64,000 nt of DNA from Cornus controversa. Taxonomy: Eukaryota > Streptophyta > Magnoliopsida > Cornales > Cornaceae. Below are positions 56,151-64,000 of this stretch, one piece after another; position 1 is the stretch's first letter; each line of letters begins with the position of its first letter. Position numbers and translations under genes: made by a program. The notes under the pieces were generated by a model that did no database searches, was not told where the DNA came from, and was given only the letters and a program-made list of their open reading frames with translations. The stretch spans positions 5,832,001-5,896,000 of the forward strand of contig CM048850.1 of assembly GCA_026545225.1 (NCBI GenBank), written 5' to 3'.

Positions 56151-58428
56151 ATGCTTTTTCTATCAATTTGAGAATCGCCCCAATCGGCATCTGAGAAGGC
56201 CACAAGAGACAACACTGAAGAGGGGGTATAATGTAATCCGAGTCTAGTGGTGCCTTTAATATATCTAAAGATCCTTTTGATATCTTTCAAGTGTGAGACT
56301 CTAGGATCATTCTGAAAACTTGCAACTAAACCAACTGTAAACATAATATTAGGTCTTGATGTAGTAAGGTATAGAAGGCTTCCTATCATGGACCTGTAAA
56401 GTGTATTGTCAATGGGGTCAGTGGTACACTCTTTTGACAATTTTGTGGTGACACACATGGGAGTAATCATTAGTTTTGAATCATCCATGTTAAATTTTTT
56501 TAGAATTTCTTTTGCATACTTCTCTTGAAATATGAAAATACCTTTAGCATAGATATCTCAAACTTAGATTGCATAAGTGCAGCAAATTGTGTGGTTTGAT
56601 TCGAGTGTGAACCATAAAACATGATATCATCCACATAGATTTACAAAATTAAAAAGTTTGAGTTGGAATGCCTCACATAGAGTGTGCCATCAAAAATTTC
56701 TTTTTTAAAACCTTGCTCAATAAGAAAGGAGTGAAATTTGTCATACCATGCCCTTGGAGCTTTCTTGAGTCCATAGAGTGCCATTCTGAGTTTGAGAACA
56801 TGTTAAGGATGCTTTGTATCCACAAATCCTTCAGGTTCCTCAATGTACACTTCTTCGGATAGGTCACCATTTAGAAAAGTAGACTTGACATCCATCTGAT
56901 AGACCATTACTTGCTTGTAACATGCAAATGAGAGTAGCATTCGGATGGACTCTAATCGAGCAACTGAAACAAAAGTTTCATTATAGTTCAATCCGGCAAT
57001 TTGAGTGGTGCCTTCTTCATCAATCTTCACATGGATAGATTCCACCATTTTCTTGGTCTTCAAATTGTAATATCTATAGGCTTTGCTCTTTGTAGAATAT
57101 CCTAAAAAGATTCCTTCATCAGCTCTTGAGTCAAACTTACCCAGATTATCATGGTTGTTATAGATGAAACATTTACTTCCAAAGATTTTGAAGTAATGCA
57201 CAGTTACAAGCCTCCCAAACCACAAATCAAAAGGTGTCTTTGTCAATTTTGATCTCGAAAGAGCTTCGTTGATAATGTAAACTGATGTGTTTACCACTTC
57301 TGCCCAGAAACCCTTGAATAGATTCTTCTCAAACAGAAGTGTTCTGCCTATTTCTTGAACTGTTCTATTTCTCTTTTCAACTACCCCCTTTTGTTAAGGT
57401 GTTCTAACTGCTGAGAATTCTTTCTTGATTCCCTTCGAGTCATAGTTATCACTGAATTCTTTCATGATGAATTCAGTTCCAAAATCAGATCTAAGTCTCT
57501 TAACCCTGCAACTTTTTTCATTTTCAACAAGGTTAACAAACTTTTGGAAATGAATTATAGCTTCAGATTTTTCTTTTAGAAAATAAGTCCAAGTCATTCT
57601 TCTATAATCATCAATGACAAGCATAAAGTACTTACTACCACCAATACTTGTGGTTCTCATGGGTCCACACAAATCTATATGCACAATATCAAGTGGATTA
57701 GAGGTATTCACTTTCTTTGTTTTAAAAGAGATTTTTGTTTGATTACCTTGTTGGAAAGCATTGCATACTTGATTTTCATTTAGAAACAAATTTGAAAGAC
57801 CTCTAATAGACTTATGCTTGATAAGATTCTTTATGTTCTTGGAATGCACATGCCCTAACCTTTTATGCCAAAGTGTTGAATTTTCCATGTTAGTGAAATT
57901 ACAAACAGTATGTGAGGAGTCTTCATGAATAGTGTAGACATTTCCTAGAGCTCTACATGCAACAAAAAGAGTTTTACCAGATTGTTTATTAATAACATTG
58001 CAGTTCTCTTTATCAAAATTTACTAAGTTGCCAGTGTCACATAATTGACTCACACTCAACAAGTTATGCTTTAACCCCACTACATAGAGCACATCACTTA
58101 GGATAAGTATTTCTTTGGTTTCAAGTATTGTATCTTTTCTGACAATTTTTCCTTTCTTAATATCTCCAAAAATAATATAACCACCGTCAAAATTTTTAAT
58201 ATTAGCAAATTTGGTCTTATCTCCTGTCATGTATTTAGAACAACCACTATCAACATACCACTTGGTATTTACATTACAAGCTTTCAAAGCAGTGTCGACA
58301 AGCATGCTTACAGAGTTCAATTTCTTAGGAATCCGCATCATTTTAGTTTTAATTAAGCCTTTTGAAGTTACAGATGCTCTGTGCAAGTGTAGATCTGTCT
58401 TTCTAACATACATAGGTTTTAGGTTCAC
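56151..58428 (-). pseudogene. pol of copia element 2: protease, integrase, RT, RNase H (N-terminal part)
   Basis: The 344-codon frame 58428-57394 has protease WYVDSGCSKYMTGD (Asp60), the integrase zinc region (LWHKRLGH, then CNAF where a second Cys is expected) and integrase catalytic Asp in IDLCGPM and RSDFGTEF, ending at an in-frame stop. The integrase Glu lies just after it in GVVEKRNRT. The 57297-56803 frame passes from integrase C-terminal VESIHVKIDE straight to NETFVSVARLESIR, so the RT amino-terminal part is deleted. YVDD is found near 56,630, and RNase H (MIGSLLYLTTSRPNIMF, FSDADWGDSQIDRKS) at 56,488-56,151 runs to the insertion. Confidence 0.85.
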
Positions 58429-58769
58429 ATAATTGGGACATGCAATTCTAGCAGATGCATTCTTAGTCCTAGATTGATTATAAGCATTATATAAAATTTC
58501 ATTTTTGGTCGACTAGCTGTATCAACAATAGGATATGATGCACATATATTACCATTCATAGCTCTAACAAAGGTTGTGTGGGTTTTGTTTGATATCACCT
58601 GAGTAGCTTTGTCGTCAAAACCAATACCTGTTTTGCCAATTACTTTGTAGACTTTTCCCAAATGTCATGCATCTTTTGAGATCTCTAGCACATAAGGTAG
58701 ATAATTTTACCCTTAAGTGCTTCATAAGTAACTCTTTTGTCTATTACAGCTCAGAGTTGACCCTCTTCA

Positions 58770-59852
58770 ATTACTTCTTTTGTTCACTACACTTCTGTTC
58801 CAACCTTTCACATTCAGCAAGGACTTCATCAACATTGGGTTCTTCTTCACTTTCAAAATTTGAACTTGCCACATTTGATTCTTATAAGGCCATAAACAAG
58901 CATGCCTCTTCATGATTCTCATCAGATGATTCTTTTTGTTCTTCTTCTGTGCTTCAATCCCAACCCGTGTAAAAGGCCTTTTTTTTGCCCTTTCCTTTGT
59001 AATACGGAGCATCGAACTTCTTGTATTTTTGTTTCTTGGGAGCAGTTGGACAATTAGCTATGTAGTGACCATGCTTTCCACACCCAAAACAACCTTGTCC
59101 TTGTTTTTACTTTGCTTTTTTCCTCAATTTGAATTTTTTGCACTTTCTTGCTATGTAAGCCATTTCATCCTCAGAGTCGTCAGAATTTGATTCCTTTTTA
59201 GTTGGAACCTCCACTTCTTTTGTTTTTAGAGCTGACTCTCTTCGTGTTTGAGTAGGAGGTTCAATTCTCATCTCATAAGCTGTGAGAGATGACTCCAGCT
59301 CATCAATGCTGAGTCTAAAGATGTCTTTGTCTTCAAGAATGGTAACTTTGGGATTGAACCTATCAGTCATAGTGCGCAGTATCTTTTTGCACACCACTTT
59401 GTCTTCTATCTGTTCAGCCAAAGCCCTCATGTCATTTATAATCTCTTGACTCTAAAGAAGTAATTCACCACATTTTCTCTTTCATACATCTTAAGACCAT
59501 CGAACTTGACTTAATGAAGTTGAATCTTATTTTCCTTGATGGTGTTGCTTCCTTTATGTGCTATTACTAGAGAATCCCAAATTTCCTTCGAAGTTTTGCA
59601 ATTTTTGACTCTTGTAAATTCTTCTTTTTGTAATGCTTTGTATAAGGCATTTCTAGCCTTCCCATCGACTGATTTGGTAATCTTGTTAGCTCTTGAGGGG
59701 TTAATAGTAACAAAGATGACAACCCATTCTAATGTAGCATGCCAAACATCATAGGAGATGGAAAGTAAGAAAGCCTCCATTTTAATCCTCCAAGTGTCAA
59801 AGCTAGTGCCGTAAAAAATAGGAGCCTTGTGAGTAGAACTGTATTCAGTCAT
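58770..59852 (-). pseudogene. gag of copia element 2
   Basis: It starts at the ATG at 59852 with a UBN2-type gag amino terminus (TSFDTWRIKMEAFLLS, then VDGKARNALYKAL and TSKEIWDSL). Stops separate it from a 107-codon frame (59430-59107) with ILRTMTDRFNPKVTIL and SIDELESSLTAYEMR. A zinc knuckle CX2CX4HX4C (CFGCGKHGHYIANC) lies at 59091-59050, followed by lysine- and acid-rich text to about 58,770. It is not functional. Confidence 0.82.
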
Positions 59853-59900
59853 ACTTTGGATCTTTGCTGTAGGTGGTTAAACCAAGAAATGCAGACTTGT

Positions 59901-59912
59901 GCTTTGATACCA
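59901..59912 (-). other. Primer-binding site of copia element 2
   Basis: Minus-strand TGGTATCAAAGC follows the 5' LTR end TTCATCA with a two-base spacer. It is close to the canonical plant initiator-tRNA(Met) site TGGTATCAGAGC. Confidence 0.82.
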
Positions 59913-59914
59913 AT

Positions 59915-61833
59915 TGATGAACCCAGAAGGGGAGGGGGTGAATAGGTTCTTCGATTTTTCTTCCTAATATTACAAGCTTGGCTGACACACACAATCACAC
60001 AATTTGATGGACAAATAGATTTATAGAGGAAACCTTAAGGTGGGGAAAACCTCTTCGAACTGAGCTCCACTATGTCTAAAAGGGTAGTACAATAATCCTC
60101 TCAATCACTCTCTCACTTACCCAACTCACAACATAGTTCGCTCCCGCACTCACCCAGTTCACAGCCTCCTAGGCCTGAACCACTCTCACCAAATCTCACA
60201 ACAACTTTTCCGTTCTCAATCCCAACTTAGGCTTCCCAAAGCCCAAGCTATCTCACCTCAATCTCACCACAATAACTCAGCCACACCCTATCCAAAGTAT
60301 CCCAATACATGGACTATACATAGTGATAGTGGAGTTAGTTCGATGTCTTGAGCAGCAGCAAAGTCTTCAAGCTTTGTTTGTTTGGTCTTCAAAGTCTGTC
60401 TTCAAGGTCCAGCGTGACAATAACTCGGTCACTTATCTTCTTGATAGATCATGATACTTGAATTTCTTCAATGATTGGCTTCGATATGTACACCCATGAG
60501 TGTAGCTGCAACGGTCTCATAGAAGTTCGGTCTTTCAAGGAATCCCGTCGTCAGCTTCTTAGATTTCCATTTGACTTGGTGCAATCCTTCTTAACAGTTA
60601 TCTTGGTATTTCTTTGTCTTTGTACCTGTTCTTAAAATAGACACAACTGCAACTAGAGTAGAAATTAGAAGCTTAAGCAGTTTAAAACATAAAGAGCGTG
60701 AACACATTTAAGCAAAGCATAATTTAGCACTTTAGCACTATAAAATCAACAACTGTTTACTAAATCAGCAAATTTAAATACCAAAATTAGCAATGTAAAA
60801 ATAGCTTAAACAACCCATTAATTTAGCATGTTAAATTTTAGCACTTAGCATTATAAAACTGTCCAAACAGCACTATTGAACTTCACCAAACAACTCTAAT
60901 AAAAGTCACTAAACAACACTATTATATCCACTAAACAGCCCACTAAATCAATAGTTTTTGCACAAATTAAACCCCATGACAACACACTTTTTAAACCTAA
61001 AATCAGCAAGTATATGCTTCTCAAATCAGCAAGACAAGTTCACAAATCAACAATATAGAAGTCTCAAAAGGCAGCAAACTTGGAGTTCAAGATAGAATTT
61101 TAGATACAATTTAAGCTCAGCAATATAGATTCTAAAACAACAATTCATTCTCAGCAATGAAGATTCAAAAACAACAATTCAAGCTCAGCAATGTAGATTC
61201 TAAAACACCAATTCAAGCACAGATTAGAGAGGAACACACATCAATATATATATGAATTTTCTTTCTCAATCAAAATAGAGCTCTTCTTCAATTTCAAAAC
61301 ATAATAGAAAATTAGAATAAGAAGATTTTAAGTGCGCCTCTGCATATAGTGTGTCAACACATAAGCCCCAACTTGTACACTTGTGGGAGTGTGTATTAAA
61401 CATCTCTAATCAACTATTATAGATCATTTTATATAAGAAATAGAATTAATAAGGTATGAAAAAATACTACTAAATTTGTGAGATGTTCAAATGACTGAGT
61501 TGATGAAAAAGAACCCAAACAGAGCCGTGAATAAATGTGACAGTAGAAGTAACCAAACTAGACAGCGAAAATGGCTTTAGATAAATCCCACAGAAATGAA
61601 GGTGAAGCTCAAAGAATAGTGATCAGTACGGAGACCTTCATTAATTAATCAAAAAGACCCAAGACTAGTGAAATCAAGTGAAGTCGCTTGTGACGATGAA
61701 GCTGATCTCAATACATGTTGTAGTTGACAACGAAGAGGTTTGCAGCAGCTGACGACGACAAGGTTTGTAGTAGCTGACGATGTTTATCTCTATCAATTTG
61801 TTACTTCACAAATGTGTCTTGAAAGAGAGGTTG
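59915..61833 (-). repeat. 5' LTR of copia element 2, interrupted
   Basis: On the minus strand it ends GGGTTCATCA at 59915, next to the PBS. Similarity to the 3' LTR is clear to GAGAGGTTG (61825-61833), where the 3' LTR continues TTGGTGACAAG (51,934 on) but this copy changes to the start of another LTR. It carries about 400 bp (near 60,610-61,090) that the 3' LTR lacks. The remainder must lie beyond the window, past the inserted element. Confidence 0.82.
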
Positions 61834-63302
61834 TGATCGGCGTTGAATATTACGCATTCTAGCCTCTTAACTTGTGTATTTTATTCTCTTAGTGATAGAT
61901 TATTTTGTGATTTTACTTCGTTTTAGTGTTTTCTCTATTTTCAGGGCCTTAATGATTATTTCAGTTAAAACCATGATTTTGGACTTTTAAAGATGACATA
62001 CAAGATGGTTAGATAAAGTCTACATAAAGGAGATTCATTCAACCATTTATTTCAATTCAAATCATCCCAAGGAAGAGGTCCAAGATAATTACAGCTGCTT
62101 AAGAAGGTTTCGGGCCTGAAGCCCAAATCTGCGTTTAATACAGTCTTAATCCCGTTTTAGAAAATGGACCAGAAGTGTTATTTTTGAGCCTCAAATTGAC
62201 TTAATTACTTAAATGGTTGAACTAAATTCAATTTTGTACACTTTTGTATTTCACAAACATTCCGTGAATCGGACTTCTAGTGAGTGAAATGTTGGGCCGA
62301 ACGTCAGTAGGAAAAATTCACATGATTAGTGTTGTGGGAAAGCCTAATTAATTCCTAATTGGATTAGGACTTTGGTGTATTCTCTTGGGGCATAAAGTGA
62401 AGGATTGGAGGCTGAGTTGAGGGGAGATATTGGAGAGTTTGAGAGAGCTTTGTGACATACTATGCAGAGCCATTGGAGAACGAAGTCATACGCATAATTC
62501 ATGAAGATGATGCCTTCTTCCTCAACTGTTGAAGCTTCTTCTTCTACCATGAGCGGTTAGTTCATCCACTAGGGTTTTGATGTAGCCCTAACAGAACATC
62601 AATAGTTTGGTTGTTTTAATTATTAGGGACTTTTATATACATGCATAGATTGTGTAATTTAGAGGATTTTTATTATAGAATTGAGCAATACAAGTCTTGT
62701 AAATTCAGTTTCAATGATTTCTTATCTTATCTTAGATATTTAGTTGTTATTGAACTCAATATCTCTTATTTTCTGTGATCATGAGAGTGATTATTATACA
62801 ATGGTAATCACAGAATATATCATTAAAAGCTTTAATGGAGTATGCCTAGAGAAGATGAACCATACTGCATCCTAGATTAGAGTAGTTAGGTAGATGGCCC
62901 ATGCCAATCGAAGATAGTCCATGACTTAACCTTAATCATATGTTATTTTCTTGAAGGATGAAGGTGAGCTTGTAGCCACCGACACCACTTATGCATGATG
63001 TAATCCCCATAGTTAATTCAATTGACCATTGATTGTGGAGTTAGTGGTGAAGTCAAATACCCTAGATTTATCTTATATTATCTTCACTTTCTATTTTTCT
63101 TTGATTTATGTTATTTTGCTTTTTAGTTAATTTAATTAGTTTAAAAATTAGAATTATTTTCTCTTAAATTTAATTAGAATTAATTCCGTATTCTAACTCA
63201 TCAGACCATAATCCCTAAGGTTCGACACCCCTATTCTGCAAGGAATTCATTCTATTACGAAATGTGGTAATTATAATTTGAGACGCGCTCACACACGAAT
63301 CA
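61834..63302 (+). repeat. 5' LTR of the Athila-like element (about 1.47 kb)
   Basis: The left border is set by comparison with the uninterrupted LTR at 51,925-51,945, the right border by the PBS. Its first 40 bases resemble the LTR starts at 53,068 and 54,694 (TGAT..G.GTT.AATATTA.GCATT). The 68-residue minus-strand frame at 62,344-62,550 has no domain and is not a gene. Confidence 0.75.
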
Positions 63303-63307
63303 ATTTT

Positions 63308-63325
63308 TGGCACCGTTGCCGGGGA
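63308..63325 (+). other. Primer-binding site of the Athila-like element
   Basis: TGGCACCGTTGCCGGGGA differs by one base from TGGCGCCGTTGCCGGGGA, the PBS reported for Athila-group elements and attributed to tRNA(Asp). It lies five bases after the LTR end. Confidence 0.8.
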
Positions 63326-63452
63326 TTATCTATTTGATTAATTGATTGGATTTTACAGAATTAATTTTAATTGGATTTTTAGTTTAGGAAATTTTTATAT
63401 TTTGTTTTTAATTTTTGTTTTTGTTTTCTTTTCAGGTTCTTTTGGCTAATAT

Positions 63453-64000
63453 ATGTAAGGTCATCGTTCTGTAGCTGATCCTTCGATACCTCTTGATCTT
63501 GAGTCTGAATGTATTCTTAGACAATAGAAGAACATCCCTGTTGATACCATTGTGCAAGAGGAATAATTAATTGAAGACATGAAGGAAGAAAGGAATGACA
63601 ATCTTATTCCTGATGTTGCTGGAGAAAGGGCTAGATTGCTTAGGGACTACTATGTTCCTGAGACATACACCTCACCAGCTGGTTTTCAACTGCCCAATGT
63701 CACAGCATAGAATTATGAGATCAAGTCCAGCATTATTCAGATGCTACCATCCTATTTTAGGCTGACTCAAGAAGACCCTTATAAGCATCTAAATGAATTC
63801 ATTGAAGTGTGCTCAACTACCAAAATTCACAACTTTTCTGAAGATGCTTTTAGAATGAGACTTTTTCCATTCTCCCTGAAAGGTAGAGCAAAGTATTGGT
63901 TCAATTCTTTACCGGCAGGTTCTATCATGACTTGGACTCAGATGCAACATGAGTTTCTCAAGAAGTATTTTTTGATAGGGAAGACCAATCAGTTCAAACG
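63453..64000 (+). pseudogene. gag of the Athila-like element (partial, four in-frame stops)
   Basis: In one frame from the ATG at 63453 the translation shows PSIPLDLESE, RARLLRDYYVPETYTSP, YEIKSSIIQMLPS, DPYKHLNEFIEVCSTTKI, RMRLFPFSLKGRAKYWFNSLP and TWTQMQHEFLKKYF, all typical of Athila gag. Stops occur at 63456-63458, 63525-63527, 63564-63566 and 63708-63710, so it is dead. A T-rich stretch ending TTTTCAG lies just before it, in the leader. Confidence 0.82.

Larger units (their letters stand above)
50421..61833 (-). mobile_element. Ty1/copia retrotransposon 2 (minus strand), nested and broken
   Basis: Read on the minus strand: 5' LTR (from beyond 61833 down to 59915), PBS (59901-59912), gag (about 59,852-58,770), pol (58,428-56,151, continuing 53,067-52,645), polypurine tract (near 52,543-52,561) and 3' LTR (52542-50421). 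Its RNase H is split by a later LTR element (53068-56150) and its 5' LTR by another at 61834, so it is the oldest layer of the nest. Gag and pol hold many stops and part of the RT is deleted. The remaining end of the 5' LTR is outside the window. Confidence 0.88.
61834..64000 (+). mobile_element. Athila-like Ty3/gypsy retrotransposon, cut by the window end
   Basis: An LTR (61834-63302) starts TGATCGGCGTTGAATATT and ends CACGAATCA, followed by a PBS (63308-63325) and a gag with Athila-type landmarks. It is inserted in the 5' LTR of copia element 2. Only the 5' LTR, the leader and part of gag are visible; pol and the 3' LTR are outside. Confidence 0.8.

Overview
This window looks like nuclear DNA from a flowering plant. 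The evidence is plant-type LTR retrotransposons of both Ty1/copia and Ty3/gypsy kinds, Mutator-like and Stowaway-like MITEs, an intron-bearing 2-oxoglutarate-dependent dioxygenase of the coumarin-forming clade, and a large AT-rich satellite. I see no bacterial genes, rRNA, tRNA gene or CRISPR array, and the species cannot be named from the sequence.

Region 1 (1 to about 21,900) is satellite DNA in one head-to-tail orientation. Two alternating subunits (A about 205 bp, B about 165 bp) form a dimer of about 370 bp. Five dimers, one with a short A, make a higher-order repeat (HOR) of 1,791-1,792 bp that repeats up to about 15.5 kb. Part of that block shows a further 3,583 bp super-period. Two rearranged copies lead into a different HOR of about 1,109 bp (three dimers, about 15.5-20.3 kb). 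The array then decays into irregular units and stops near 21.7-21.9 kb.

Region 2 (about 22.6-36.6 kb) holds a tandem duplication of a feruloyl-CoA 6'-hydroxylase-like gene. The left copy is a relic: exon 1 has collapsed, part of exon 2 survives, and a copia element (22,711-28,474, TSD CATCA, LTRs identical except one small indel) sits in its upstream flank. The right copy (33,845-36,388) keeps all catalytic residues, but both intron junctions are one base out of phase. The paralogous flanks act as empty sites that date the copia and MITE insertions. MITEs lie at 31,333-32,053, 32,335-32,597 and 33,204-33,415; less certain inverted repeats lie at 33,497-33,735 and 34,467-34,586.

Region 3 (about 37.8-44.2 kb) is a decayed gypsy element of Tat type: PBS, gag, protease, reverse transcriptase, RNase H and a second RNase H. 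A 1.7 kb insertion splits its RT. From 44.6 to 50.1 kb there are LTR fragments, including a 2.8 kb minus-strand LTR with its PBS.

Region 4 (50.4 kb to the end) is a nest. A minus-strand copia element (3' LTR 50,421-52,542; 5' LTR from 59,915) has its RNase H split by a large-LTR, almost coding-free element (53,068-56,150) with a near-perfect TSD. Its 5' LTR is cut at 61,834 by an Athila-like gypsy element whose gag runs off the window.

Only the dioxygenase is a host gene. Everything else is satellite or mobile-element DNA, nearly all of it visibly broken.
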